Shown here piece by piece: positions 32,165 through 43,784 of a DNA stretch of 64,000 bases. The DNA is taken from assembly GCF_905404315.1 (NCBI RefSeq), contig NC_066304.1, positions 8,060,001 to 8,124,000 on the forward strand, written 5' to 3'. A program made the position numbers and the translations under genes. Every line of letters starts with the position of its first letter. The first letter of the stretch is position 1. The notes below the pieces were generated by a model. It was not told the origin of the DNA. It saw only the letters and a list, made by a program, of their open reading frames with translations, and made no database searches. Origin of the DNA: Leptidea sinapis (Eukaryota; Arthropoda; Insecta; Lepidoptera; Pieridae).

Positions 32165-32350
32165 TTTTTGCAGTCTCGTGCCAGATTTTGGCGAGACAAC
32201 ACGTGCTGAGGATGCCTCTTATAGAGGATAAACACGTGTCGAATTGTTTAAAGACAAATATTGGCGGAATTAACACTAAAGAAAACTCAAATCATTTATA
32301 TGCCCATAAATGTGCTCGTAATATTCTTAAAAGATTTAATCCCACGGGTT
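32165..32350 (+). repeat. Dispersed repeat with ACACGTG motifs
   Basis: It holds GGCGAGACAACACGTGCTGAG, AAACACGTGTCGAATTGTTT and ATATTGGCGGAATTAACAC, a pattern I associate with common lepidopteran repeats. Preceded by T16-like tract and GCAG, which mimics a splice acceptor. Confidence 0.4.
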
Positions 32351-33189
32351 GTAATGTTTAATAAATAGTTTATAACATGTTTTTACACAAATACTTTTTA
32401 ATCGAATGTTTTAATGACTTGTTAAACTTCCTGAATAAAGACCCGAGACCTAGTTTGTATTATTTACTCGCAACGAATAAATTATTGTACTTCAAGAAAT
32501 ATAATATCGATTTTAAAATGCAACATCTTTTAGCAGGAAACTGTTGTTTAGTTAAGACACTTTAGACTTGTTTTTGTGTCGGTTATAAAATCAAAATCAA
32601 AAATCAAAATATATTTATTTTCTCTCACTATAATAGCTTACAATACACAGTTTATTAAAATCTATATTGATACATTGTTATAATTGTGAGAGACCGTAAA
32701 ATGCAAAATATTTACTCTGAAAGTGCTCGTAAACCTCGTAAAAACCTCGGGTGTACAAACATCTCGCGCCCGCGTCTGTCACTGTTTATTATATTAAATA
32801 AAATAATAAATAAATAACCAAAAAATATTTTCAAACCAAACACTTATCCATTTCGTTCGCAGTAAAACTGAAGCTGTACAAACAGACTTTTTAATATATT
32901 TGTTTGGTGTAAATAGTTTAATCGACGATTTATTCGTTTCAGGATGTTTGAAACGTTGTTGTTTATGAATTTAACTTTTATTTAACTAACATCATATTAA
33001 AACTGTAATTAAGTAGATGTGCTTATAGATTCATTTCTCATCATTCGAGGGTTGTGATAAATGCTTGTCTAGAAAACATAATCGTGATGTCAGTAGGCAA
33101 GGGACGACTCTATTTATTGTGTTAAAATATTGATGTTATTGTAAATGTGAAATATTTTAGATGTAATTTAATCGATATGATTTTTTCAG

Positions 33190-33389
33190 CATTAGATAAG
33201 TTGCAATCGCTAGAGAGGGTATTAATACGCGAGAGGGCCGAGGGCTTCACCAACTGCAAGTACGTGGTGATGGGAGCTGGTGATGAGGTGCTGCTGTACG
33301 CCAAGGAGGACTCCAGCTTCCTCAACAACGTGCTGGCTGGCAGGACTCGAGCTTTCCAGATAGACCTCTTCGATACACACGACGAGGAA
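33190..33389 (+). CDS. Scramblase core exon a
   Basis: Acceptor TTTTTTCAG; two bases complete a codon from the previous exon, then LDKLQSL. Ends THDEE before GTAAGT in phase 0. 200 nt. The exon is GC-rich from about 33230 onward. Confidence 0.85.
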
Positions 33390-36300
33390 GTAAGTTACAC
33401 ATTAGGACATTAGTTAATGAGCGAACAACGAACTATGCGGAAATCATAACAGCACTCTACATAAATAATAACTACGTTTAAAAAATCCGACTTCTAAAAT
33501 TGAAAAGTATCAAATAACTAAAATATATAATTCAAAACACGTCTTATGCAAACCTTTAATATTAACAAAGTACTATTATTTATATGTGCTACCTATTGAT
33601 AGGTTTTAAGTCAATGCCAAGTCCTTAACAAAATAAAACTTAATATTATAAACAGCTTACTTACTGTAATTATTTAGGTTGTTTTGCCACTATCTATAAG
33701 CTATCCCGGCCAAAAACGATTTTTTTTTCTGTTTCGACCCGCAAAGTTTAATAAAAAAATAACATAAAAAAATAATTGTTCCACCCAGATTTTATTCCTG
33801 TTTCTTCTCGAAAATAAGAATAATTAATAATCTATTATTTTATTCTTGTTTTGCCCTACTTTTTGTTCTTTATTCGCCTCGGGAAGTAATTTATGTGTTT
33901 CACAACATGTTTTGTACGGACAGCATACAAAATATTTTAGAATCTTATTTTTGACGATAAATGTAATATTAATGAACTCAACAAGTTAGTTGATTGACGC
34001 CAGATTTCGTATCGTCGACTGGATTAAATTTTTTTTATTATTATATCGAGACATACACATTCAAACTATCAAACAATTACTCTAATATTACTCCATTTAC
34101 CTACTCTGTCAATCATACTTCATCCTTCATCTATTTGTCAAATATAACATTCGTTCATTCACTCTTCTACTTCAACGACTTGCACACGACACCTCAACTA
34201 TACAAGAACTATTTTATCTTATCCTGTTAAGACAGACGAAATATAAACTTTTAGAAGATCTTTCTTTTGTTCATCGCGAACAGTAATCAATACAAGAAAT
34301 CATAAATGGAAACAGGAGCCTTTTAACTAATTCAAATTGTAATAAAAATTTAAAAAACTATGTTAAAATAAAAAAATATCTTTAGGTGATTTAATGTTGT
34401 CTATAATTAATGTAAGTGATCTATGATTATTATTTACTTTATACTTTAAAACTTAATAATTTATGTAACTGATCTGTGATTTTGATTGTGATTTTTTTAC
34501 TTGTATAGCGGTCTATATTAGGATGATAAATTTAAATTGTTGATAGAATAGTTAATAGACCTATCTGTGATTCGAATTGTAATTCATTAATAAATATTCT
34601 TTATATTATGATAATCATACAATCTTATTTATGCTTAAAATCCTAACTTTAATCTACCGCTTTCTCCACCTTCATCTTGATGCATGGACTTCGGAATCAA
34701 GCATCAAAAAGAATTCTAAAGGAATTAATTTTGAGAAAATAAATGCCTTTTATGATAATTTTACTATGTACTTGGTCCGTTTATGATATTTTTGTGCCAA
34801 ATTTTATCGTTCTACTTTTGAGACAACCTAAGATAGCTATGTCGAATTCTGCAAGAACATAATATCCTGTAATAGGTTTATGAATTCCTTTCATACCATC
34901 GTTTGGTCTCGGGTAAACTATTGCTCTTATATATATCTCTATATCTATCTAGAATATTGTTGTAATTCACATCTTTTTTCTGGATGTACTAAAATAACAT
35001 TTTAAAAAGTTAGACGAAACAGGAATAAAAATCAACATGGGACGAAACAGGAACAAATCTCTAGGTACCTTTATTACATTTGGCTTGGCACCGACTTCAA
35101 AGTTATCAATATGTAGCACATATAAATAATAGTATTTTATTAATATTAAAGGTAAAGGTTTGCATAAGAGGTGTATTAAATTATTTTTTTAATTATTTGA
35201 TACTTTTCAGTTTTTGAAGTCGGATTTTTTAAACGTAGTTGTTTTTTATTTCTTACGTTTTAGTGTCAGTTAATAATAATATATTGTCCACCTGAATGAA
35301 AACTCCAAAAAAGGCCGTCCACAGAAAACAATTATGTCATCCAGATAGACAAATTTTTTCATAAAAATGCTCATAAAATGAAAACTACTGGGCTAAACTA
35401 AGTAAAATTTTTATGGGACCAAAGAAGAAATACGTAAATCGGACCATAAATCTCAGAGTAATCGGTGTACATACATAAAAAAAAATACTGATCTAATTCA
35501 TAATCTCCTCCCTTTTGAAGTTGGTTAAAAAAGGGGAAGCAGTGTGGCCTTGGTGTATAATGTGTGGATGATAGCATTTAACTCAGAAGCCAGTCGAGCG
35601 TTGAAATATTATGTCAAAATTACTATCACATACGGAGTGTTATGATTATTTTCTCTTGAACTTAATTTGTACAATTGTTGAACATTCGTGGCAATTAGTT
35701 TGACATTATTTATAAGTACTATGTAGTACTGTTTTATACGGAGCGGAATATTGTAGATACGGAATAAATAGTTGGGTCGAATCAAGTGCCAAGTGGTTTC
35801 AGTAATTGCGTTCACGACTCTAACTACTCGTAAATGAGCCATTGCGTGTTCATAAGGCGGTATTATTTCGGAATGGCTATCGACCCATGCGTTAGTTACT
35901 GCGTAACCAAAGTCGAGTGTTATCTTCTTGTGGCCCCTGTGTTCCTTGTGTTCACTGCTTTAGAATAAAGATTATTTACCACAAAGAGATGATTATTCAG
36001 GAAGTGTGTTTTTATACAAATACCAAAAGTGAAAATGGTTAATGTTATTATTTAGCTTTTTCAGATATAGCTGAAAATATTGAAAATTCACAAAGTGATC
36101 AAGGAACATATTTGATCTGCTTAAAAGATAAACCAAGTAAAGTAGCCAGACAGGCATGGAGAAGGACAACCCTGGATCGGTCATTGTGTGAAAATCCAGA
36201 GAAGACCAGACCCAGGAAAGATGAGTTAAAGCCAACGAAGAGTAGGACGAGTGGCATCAGTAGATAAGAACATTGATTGACAACCTTGTTAGTCTGTATT

Positions 36301-39300
36301 AAGGTTTCAATAATTGCTTCATTCTTTTAATGATATAAATTAATTTTTCGTGGTCTTGTTGCTGCAAAAGTAGCGGATTATTCGTAACCGTTAGTTAGGA
36401 ACTACCTTAATGTTTCCGTCATATTCCGCGTAATTCTCACGTGAAGTATCCGCGAACATAATGACGTGAAATAATCTCTCATATCATTAAAATACTATGT
36501 TACTTAGGAAGAGTTATTAGGCCATTCTTTCGATTGGCATCATGAAAGTAGGGTGTTTTTTTTACATTTAAGTCACTTTGAGTTCCAGACGAGGCAAGTA
36601 ATTTTTAGAAAATCTTTGAATGCAGAATTACTAAATATTAAAAATAACATAAAGTCTGCTTTCAGTAAAATACCCTATCTACGATATTTAAGGTACTTTC
36701 CCTTCATGTCCCATAACTTTGGGACGCCCTGTATATAAATCGTCACATGCAGCGGCCTTGCTGCCGCGCTCTTAAAGTGGTATCGGCTTTAGGGCTTAGG
36801 TAATAGTATCATTCCCACCATCTGGTTGTGTGGCGGTCCTCCACAGTGCGGTTTTCAAGGAATTTTCCTCCACGTGCGACAAAGCTCTGGAATGAGCTTC
36901 CTTGTGCGGTGTTTCCGGGACGATACGACATGGGTACCTTCAAAAAAGCGCGTACACCTTCCTTAAAGGCCGGCAAAGCTCCTGCTTTTTTTTTACAAAT
37001 ACAAATACAAAATGTTTATTTTCTTTATCAAGTATGTAGGTACATATATCAACACTCATTATCTCTTATTAATATTATTACATTATTTACAGACAATCAA
37101 ACTCTAATTACTAAGAAGTATATCTCAGAAGTATGTATACTAAGAAATAAGGTGTATGTGTGCATTGGGTGTGTTGTGAGTGATAAGTAAGGTGTGAGAG
37201 GTATAATGAAGTGTGTATTTGTGATCAAATGAACGAATCTTATCTTTATATATATAATTCTTGTGTGCGTGTGTATGTCACTGAACTCCTCCTAGACGGC
37301 TGGACCGATTTTATTGAAACTTTCTGTGTGTCTTCAGGTGGATTCGAAAATGGTTTAGATTCACAATTGAACTACCTCCTGAACGGTTGGACCGATTTTG
37401 ATGAGATTTTTGTGTGTTTCAGTGTATTTGAGATTGGTTTAGATTCTCAATTCCGTCCATATAGTGTATTTTAGTGGACTCCTCCTAACGGCTGGACCGA
37501 TTTTTCATATGTAAGACGTGTGTCCGAAATTTCCGACAGGACAACGTCTGTTGGGTCCACTAGTATAAGTATAAAATGTTTGTGTTACTGTTAAATTAAT
37601 ATGATTGTGTTAAAAGTTCTTCAGTTTCTGTATAAGTGAGTGAATTTATCTAACTTACTAGAATTTTTTTACATTCATAAAGTTGTTTTGAATGGATATA
37701 ATATATTTCCTTGTTTACCCTATTATAAAGCATGGCTGAGAGCTTGCTGTACTGGCGATTTGCAAATCCGCTTTTGGTTGTAGGAATATTTGCAATAATA
37801 TCCATTCTCCTTTTTAATATAATGCTTGCATCGTAGGGAAGAGTTTTATATGTTTTTAGAACTATAGCAATAATATATAATTTTCTAACAGACAGAAGGT
37901 TACTGATATTGTATAGTCTTTCAGTGGGATATCGTGTCTTTTTGAAATTCATGTCTTTTATTAGGCGCCTATGTCCATGTTCCAATTTAATAAATTTGGA
38001 TTTAGCAGCGCCGCCCCACACGGGGATACAATAAACTATCACAGATTGCGCTAGTGCAATATAAATTTCATTCAAAATATTTCTGCTGGTGCCTAATTCA
38101 TTGATTATTGATTTTAAAGCGACATGTCTCAGTGTTTTGATTATCCATCCCAGTTTTCTAATTCTTCCAGTGACGTGCTCAATGTGTTGGTACCAGTTAA
38201 GCTTTTGATAAATAATGACACCTAGATATTTTGTATGTGAGACTTTTTCAATAATTGGACATGACGTGCAGTTATTTAACATTTTTTCACAAGAATATAT
38301 TTTGATATTAAAATTTCTATTTAGTTGTAAGCGATTGGATATGCTAAAATATATACAATTAGTCTTAGCTGTGTTTAAGCTAAGAAGATTCCTATGACTC
38401 CTCTGGAGAAGAGAGAAGAGAATGTGTATGACGGTGATCACTTAACCCCAGGTGGGTGACCCGTACGTTTATCCTCCTTTTCCATAAAAAAAAGGAATGC
38501 GAATATATTGGGATAAACATGAGCCCCGTGTGGACACCTGCAGGTGATCAAGCTGCGTCGACCGTACACTGTGGGCGCAGACAAGATGGACGTGTGTGTG
38601 CGAGGCGCGACGGCGGCCGTTGTGCGCAAGGAGATGACCTTCTTCAAGCCGGTGCTGACCATCAACGACGCGCACGACCACCCCGTCATCAGAGTCAAGG
38701 GACCCGTCTCCACCACCGCACATTGTGATTTTGAGGTATTTTTGTACACATTGTACCTTACCAGTGAGCCTTCTTTGCACAGGATGCCGGCTAGATTATG
38801 GGTAACACAACGGGGCCTTTTTCTGCCGTGAAGCAGGAATGTGTTAGCAATATTGGGGTTCGATCTTAAAGGCGCCGTATCTAATGAAATGAGACTTAAC
38901 ATCTAATGTCTCGAGGTGATGAGCGCAATCATAGTGCCGACCGCTCAGAATTTCTTGCCCCTCAGAATATTTGGGTTTTTTCAAGAATTCTAAGCGACAC
39001 TGCATTATAATGGGCTGGGCGTATCAATTACCATCAGCTGAACATTCTGCTCGTCTCGTTGCTTATTGTCATAAATAAACATACAAAATTTAATGAGATG
39101 TGTTCTAGAACTTATATGAATTGGTTAATGGTTAAATAACAACAATTAAGAAATTTCGATTTAAATATTAGCCGTAGGTATCAAAGTATTGGTACAACTC
39201 GGCCCTTCAATCCATACACAAGCTCTCATTAATAAGTTTACATAATTATACAACTGATCCCTCCGGAGTTATTAGAGTCAGTCGCTCGCGCGGTATATTT

Positions 39301-41509
39301 CTGAAGGAGTTAATTTGCCGCCTCACTGACTCACATCATTCATTCTCTTATCGCTGTATATTCTGTTCAGTAAACATTTTATTATCATTAATTTACTTTG
39401 AAGGCTAGGCTCGCAGAGTCAAAGAAGGATACGAATAAGTATATCTGTTTCTTTTTCTTTGTCATTAAACCATTATAACTAAGCCAAATATAATTTATTC
39501 ATTAAGGAAAACAACTTTAAAAAACTGACTTCCAAAACTAAAATGGAAGTATAAAAAAAATTGCGTGTGTACAAAGTACACATGTCAGAAGTGAAACTTC
39601 TTTGAAAACTAATTTTTAAATCTCTATTATATTAATTATCCTAACCTGTTCTCTAAACCAAATGTTTTTGTCAATATTAGAAATTAATAGATACAACGCT
39701 AGTAGGGAAGATGTTCTACTTTTCTAAGCCTGCACTATACAACGCTACGAGGGAAAATGTTTTACTTACTCGCGGCCATGCGCTAAACCTGCATGTGCTA
39801 GTAGCGAAGTTATTCTACTTACTAGCGGTGCCATGTGCTTCATGCTACGTTCGCCCTTTCTCACTCTATCTCAATCGGTCTCAACTTCCCTCTTCTTGGA
39901 TAAACACGTCCTAAATTTTCGTGATTCTTTATTGGCACATATAGACACTGGATTTAAAAAATTATCCCAAATTCGTTCTCTGCAGCCTCGAGAAACTTGG
40001 AGTCGATATCCATATTGTTGAAATCATAAATTTGCGCGGCGGCCATCTTGGATTTCAAAAATGATCCCAAATTTGTTGTCTACACCCTCCAGAACCTCGG
40101 ATACGACATCCATAACATTGAAATCATAATTATGCGCGGCGCGGCGGCCAGCCTCTCTTATGCAAGCCTTTAATAATCCTAAACCTTTAATATTAATGAA
40201 ATAGGTACTATTATTTGTACGTGCCTACCTAGAGGTTTTAAGTCGGTAAAGGCAAGGAAGTTTAATCTTCTACTTAAGATACTTCGCCTCAAACCCTGGT
40301 GGGAATAATGACATTAAATGTACTCAGGATGTGGAAACAAAAGATAATACAGCAGCACGCCAATAAGATGTATCGTAACGAGGTCTGTTGTCTGTGGCAG
40401 CTGTTCCAGCGAGACAAGAGACGCATCGGCGCCATCAGCAAGCGGTGGTCGGGGATGACGCGTGCGCCCGCCGACCTGGAGTGCTTCCTGGTGAGCTTCC
40501 CCGGCGACCTCGACGTGCGATACAAGGCTGCTCTCATAGGGACCTGCTTCCTCATAGTGAGTTGGGGTAAAATAACCTTGGACCGCCGTAAGCTTAACTC
40601 AAGGCGGTCTCAACCACACCAGAAATATGTTATAGGTATTAGGTCTTTAAACACTAGGACCATTATAGTGATCACTTACCTACACAGTACAATCTTTGAA
40701 GTCAAAGTTACTTTTTTCTATAAGACCAACCGGAGTTACCACAACGCCCAACTTTTTTAACCTATCCTAAATTGTATAAAAATTACAACCAAATATTATA
40801 TTCAAGTATATTTTTTTATGTGACAAATAAATAAAATTACAAATTTTTAACAACAAATCGAAATATGACAGACTTTATGTAAGTGGGAGTTCTACCAGTG
40901 GGAGGCTCCTTTACGCAGGATACCGGCTAGATTATGGGTACCCCAACGGCGCCAATTTTTGTCGTGAAGCAGTAATGTGTAAGCATTATTGTGTTTCGGT
41001 CTGATGGGCGCCGTAGCTAGTGAAATTACTGGGCAAATGAGACTTAACATCTTATGTCTCAAGGCGACGAGAGCAATGTAGTGCCGCTCAGAATTTTAGG
41101 GTTTTGCAAGAATCCTGAGCGGCACTGCACTGCAATGGGCAGGGCGTATTAATACCATCATCTGAACGTCCTGCTCGTCTCCTCCCTGTTAAAACTGTTA
41201 ATTAGCATTTCCATAATAAAAATGTTTAGTTATTCAGTAATCAACATGATCTTACCTCACATAAATTTTAATCACGATGTGTCTTTATTTATTATTTCTA
41301 GGAGCATAGATAATAAACGTTAATTAAGTATAGATAATTTATGACCATTGACATAAATTGTGTACAATAAACAATTTATTCTTCAAAGAGCACAGGGAGT
41401 AATAACCCGTGGCAATATCCCTAAAATAATTTAATTAAGATTTTTTATAAATCGCTCATTCATTGATCATTTTGATATTTTTCAGGATATTTTATTCTAC
41501 GAGAATTAA
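33190..41509 (+). CDS. Divergent phospholipid scramblase, core exons joined
   Basis: Join of 33190-33389, 38544-38735, 40401-40556 and 41486-41509, all in phase, ending TAA. It gives about 190 residues covering the scramblase 12-stranded barrel and C-terminal helix. Markers: LDKLQSLERVLIRERAEGFT, CKYVVMGAGDEVLLYAKED, EVIKLRRPY, VIRVKGP, then RIGAISKRWSG, FPGDLDVRYKAALIGTCFLI and DILFYEN. Scramblases move phospholipids between membrane leaflets or act in signalling at the plasma membrane. The cysteine clusters that are palmitoylated in vertebrate PLSCR1 are absent (DSSFLNNVLAGRTRAF replaces the first), and the acidic Ca-binding segment is altered, so activity may differ. Introns are filled with transposons. 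The N-terminus is unresolved. Confidence 0.85.
33455..35245. mobile_element. Foldback element with ~170 bp inverted ends
   Basis: 33455-33625 (ACGTTTAAAAAATCCGACTTC through TTATGCAAACCTTTAATATT to AGGTTTTAAGTC) is the inverse of 35075-35245. The interior is AT-rich with further partial inversions (CTGTTTCGACC / GGACGAAACAGG). No transposase frame is evident. It fills part of the first long scramblase intron. A related end occurs at 40150-40260. Confidence 0.7.
34693..34750 (+). mobile_element. Non-LTR 3' end fragment, opposite orientation
   Basis: AAAAGAATTCTAAAGGAAT to AAATAAATGCCTTTTATG is the reverse of the ends at 9737 and 25215. It lies within the foldback element. Confidence 0.65.
35250..35545 (+). 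repeat. Lepidopteran repeat ending CTCCTCCCTTTTGAAGTTGG
   Basis: AGGCCGTCCACAGAAAAC, then GGGACCAAAGAAGAAATAC, then CATAATCTCCTCCCTTTTG and AAGTTGGTTAAAAAAGG. This is the 3' module of a very common MINE-like lepidopteran repeat and may belong to the adjacent foldback element. Confidence 0.5.
35550..36800. other. Unassigned intronic sequence with repeat fragments
   Basis: There are no exons. Fragments such as CCATAACTTTGGGACGCCCTG (near 36712) occur widely in Lepidoptera. Short frames lack any signature. Confidence 0.35.
36805..36985 (+). mobile_element. Jockey-like 3' coding fragment
   Basis: VWRSSTVRFSRNFPPRATKL, WNELPCAVFPGRYDMGTF and the LKAGKAP-type end match the element at 21281-21754 over 60 codons. 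It is truncated on both sides and runs into a T9 tract. Confidence 0.8.
37243..37563 (+). mobile_element. Complete Helitron-like element with internal repeats
   Basis: Host A, then TCTTTATATATATAATTC at the 5' end. The 3' end is GTTGGGTCCACTAG, then host T. Inside, a GGCTGGACCGATTTT-type block recurs at about 37301, 37386 and 37490. Both termini and the AT insertion site are intact. Confidence 0.75.
37650..38441 (-). mobile_element. Non-LTR reverse transcriptase C-terminal half, long open frame
   Basis: An uninterrupted minus-strand frame of 263 residues holds HTKYLGVIIYQKLNWYQHIE, GRIRKLGWIIKTLRH, VYCIPVWGGAAKSKFIKLEH and RYPTERLYNISNL. It lies after the YADD box, so it is 5' truncated within the RT. 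The open frame suggests a recent insertion. Relative of the element at 56549-58240. Confidence 0.8.
38392..38492 (+). mobile_element. Jockey-like 3' tail only
   Basis: GACTCCTCTGG, then GGTGATCACTTAACCCCAGG, then CGTTTATCCTCCTTTTCCAT and AAAAAAAA. It is the last 100 bp of the 21281-21754 family, just before scramblase exon b. Confidence 0.75.
38544..38735 (+). CDS. Scramblase core exon b
   Basis: Acceptor CCTGCAG, VIKLRRPYTVGADKM to AHCDFE, donor GTATTT, 64 codons in phase 0. DEE|VIKLRRP joins to the expected EVIxLxRP of the family. A jockey-like tail (38392-38492) lies about 50 bp before the acceptor. Confidence 0.85.
38761..39080 (+). repeat. Family A repeat, copy 5
   Basis: GCACAGGATGCCGGCTAG to CTTATTGTCATAAATAAA. 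It contains a small internal duplication near 38945-38965 (TCAGAATTTCTTGCCCCTCAG). It lies 25 bp after scramblase exon b. Confidence 0.8.
39688..39840. repeat. Minisatellite, ~58 bp unit, three copies
   Basis: Units share ACGCTA(C/G)(G/T)AGGGAA(G/A)ATG, TTCTACTT and a GCGGCCATGCGCT-like end. Spacing is about 55-65 bp. Confidence 0.6.
39948..40150. repeat. Direct duplication, ~107 bp unit, two copies
   Basis: The units contain AAAAATGATCCCAAATTTG-like blocks, a CCTCGAGAACTTGG-like block, TTGAAATCATAA and GCGCGGCGGCC. They begin near 39950 and 40055. Confidence 0.65.
40401..40556 (+). CDS. Scramblase core exon c
   Basis: Acceptor TCTGTGGCAG, 52 codons from LFQRDKRRIGAISKRWSG to TCFLI, donor GTGAGT. 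Phase 0 both sides. An earlier AG at 40327 gives a longer open frame but breaks the family alignment and the phase. Confidence 0.85.
40894..41190 (+). repeat. Family A repeat, copy 6
   Basis: ACCAGTGGGAGGCTCC to CTGCTCGTCTCCTCCCTG, with the internal hairpin region preserved. It is truncated before the A tail. It lies in the last scramblase intron. Confidence 0.85.
41486..41509 (+). CDS. Scramblase terminal exon d
   Basis: Acceptor TTTTTCAG, then DILFYEN and TAA, eight codons. CFLI|DILFYE matches the conserved CFLIDFMFFE-type end of the membrane helix, which makes this tiny exon credible. Confidence 0.8.
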   Translation, partial: DILFYEN

Positions 41510-42900
41510 AACGGAGAATGTTTTAGATTTTCTGTTTGGCTCAACGCCATCTAGCGTTGAGTAGCGGAACTTCTTTCACTATTATCCCCTTCAACCGCAA
41601 GTATATTTTTAACTACATGCTTCAACACGTCTACAACTTACTACGTTTTTCTTGAATTGCTGCAGACGCTGTGGACTGTTCGCTGTACTTTCTAGATGGC
41701 AGTGAAACATAACCTAATTATTGCTTGTTAAAATTAAAACGCGGCTATGATAGGTAGGTATATTGTAAAATGTAAACAAAGTCAACATACCTACTCATTA
41801 CTTTATATCTCGGGCCAATATTAATTATATTGTTGTTGTTATTAGTGGATTGTGTTATGTAATGTATATGTTATTTGAGTTCAGATTTCATTTTGCTATT
41901 AGTTTTGAATAGGTACAATATAACACATTATATTTATGAATGTACATTTTAAAATATGTAACTGATACTTATTGTTGATTTTTGTGAGCATAATCTTTAA
42001 ATTATAAGGACGTAAGTATTATGATTTTATTCTGAGTTCACTGTGTTTTGTTGGTATTTTTTTTAAAGTATGCTGTGTACGCTTACTAAGATTCAGATAA
42101 TGTTACGTAAGATGAAGAACGAAATAGTCTTTAATCATAAAGTTCAGTTTCAAGTATTCCTTGTCGGTACGGTTCTAAGGTCCGTATACCAGACTCATCA
42201 ATAGTCACGCACGTCAAAAAAAAAGACAACTATGGTATGGTATGGTTCTAAATGGCTACGAATCAATTAGAGCCGATCTTATTCCTAGCCAACAGATATG
42301 TTTGAAGCAAGAAGCAATCATATATTATATTGTGAACTTATAATGTCATTCATAATATCAAAATCATGGTCGTTGACACGAGACATTCTCGCCGAGTGGT
42401 GATAGTAAAAATACAATGTTTGATACAGGGGTGACATAATAGATCGCCATTTAAACTTTAAAGAGATGTATAATTGCACGGTTTTTGCTTTCGGGTACTA
42501 TTCAAAGAAAATTGCAAATAACATTGGAAAAAGTGTTCTCTTTTCTCACCGTATAAGTAAAGCATTAATTTAATAATCCAAAAATTTAAATTGAAAGCGT
42601 TGAATTGTTCAATCATTACTTGATGAACAAAAAAAGCTTTTACGAATAATTGTCCGTTGAAAAAAACACTGGTATACATGTGCAATGGAGTACGTAACCA
42701 ATACGCGTACAAATTTGGATTCTCAATGTCGTCACTCATGAATCATGATCGACTGATTAATCATTAAACCCATCGTACGATCGTTGTCTGTGCTCTGTGC
42801 TAAGTTACTATAATAGTAATAGTTAGGTCACTTCTGAAGAAATCTGTATGTCTGTATGTATCGCACGATGAGAACGCATCGTCTAATCATGGCTAATTAG
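41510..42900. other. Scramblase 3' flank and unassigned sequence
   Basis: No AATAAA was found close after the stop. The sequence is AT-rich. A minus-strand frame at 42458-42739 is open for 93 codons, but I recognise no family in it. Confidence 0.35.
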
Positions 42901-42912
42901 GACGACGCCTAA

Positions 42913-42992
42913 GGCCCCGTATCCACCAATGCGGAGAGGAGAGGAGACGAGAGGAAAAAACCGCTACCTCCGGTTAGGTGGATACCGGGCCC
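42913..42992. mobile_element. 80 bp foldback MITE remnant
   Basis: GGCCCCGTATCCACC at the left and GGTGGATACCGGGCC at the right form inverted ends around a GA-rich core (GGAGAGGAGAGGAGACGAG). No target duplication is clear; probably an internally deleted element. Confidence 0.6.
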
Positions 42993-43074
42993 AATAGTTC
43001 GATGTATCGCTATTACTGTTATTAAATAATATAATTTTGATTGTTTTTTATTTATAGTCACCTAATACATGATG

Positions 43075-43152
43075 GTAACTGATCAGCGCTGCCCTAGCCC
43101 TCTTGGAACTCTAGAGGTATCACAGGAGCTTTGCCGGCTTTTAAGATCGGTG
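43075..43152 (-). mobile_element. Jockey-like tail fragment, antisense
   Basis: The minus strand reads AAAAGCCGGCAAAGCTCCTG, TGATACCTCTAGAG and AGTTACCATCAT, a diverged piece of the jockey 3' tail. Confidence 0.5.
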
Positions 43153-43250
43153 TACAATGTATACCTACCCCCGATATTCAATACGACCTGGTAATACCGC
43201 TTCTTCTTTTTTTAAATAAAGTTTCAATATAATCAAATTTATAATTTAAA

Positions 43251-43430
43251 TAGCCTGTGGGCGGTCGCTCTAATCTCAATCGCCGACATCATTAAGAACG
43301 TCATTAATGCTATAGTAACCTTTACTACTTAAATGTCTGTTAAAAATTCTTATGAATTTGATAATACGTTTGTTTTGAACATGTTCTGGGATCTTGTAGT
43401 AAAACCATTAGACTTATCCCACAAAAGACT
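43251..43430 (-). mobile_element. Non-LTR 3' coding fragment
   Basis: Minus strand: FYYKIPEHVQNKRIIKFIRI and SSKGYYSINDVLND match the element at 19019-19990. Followed by an (AAAG)n tract at 43430-43452. Confidence 0.65.
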
Positions 43431-43544
43431 TAAGAAAGAAAGAAAGAAAATTATTTTATTTGATCACACAGCTTAAAACACTAATATAAAATTGACAAAA
43501 AATATATACAATAAAACAATACTAAATCTAAAATAAAATCAACC

Positions 43545-43739
43545 ATAATTGTGGTATGTGATCAAATACAGGTCTCTCACGTTTTCCGCGTTTATATGCA
43601 AGCTTATTTGCAAGGCTGTTTGACATCCGGAAAACTTCAGAATTATCATTGTATTGAGAGTGTTGTTAGCGATATAGTCAATATTATACATATTCTAGGT
43701 TTATTCTTAGGTAATTCTAACAATTATACCTATTTGTAA
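43545..43739 (+). mobile_element. Transposon-derived frame related to 10299-10583
   Basis: LQNYHCIESVVSDIVNIIHIL matches the minus-strand frame at 10299-10583. Family not identified. Confidence 0.5.
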
Positions 43740-43784
43740 CGCCGAAAATGTTTATTTCCTTAAATTTTTCTCTCAATGATTCGA

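Noticed and set aside
32377..32565. RPSLYYLLATNKL as the missing PPGLEYL exon of the scramblase
   Set aside because: There is only weak likeness, and no donor lies at the required point or phase.
40328..40400. Upstream extension of scramblase exon c from the AG at 40327
   Set aside because: It would add residues absent from the family, and its phase (one base) does not fit the donor at 38736; the AG at 40400 does.
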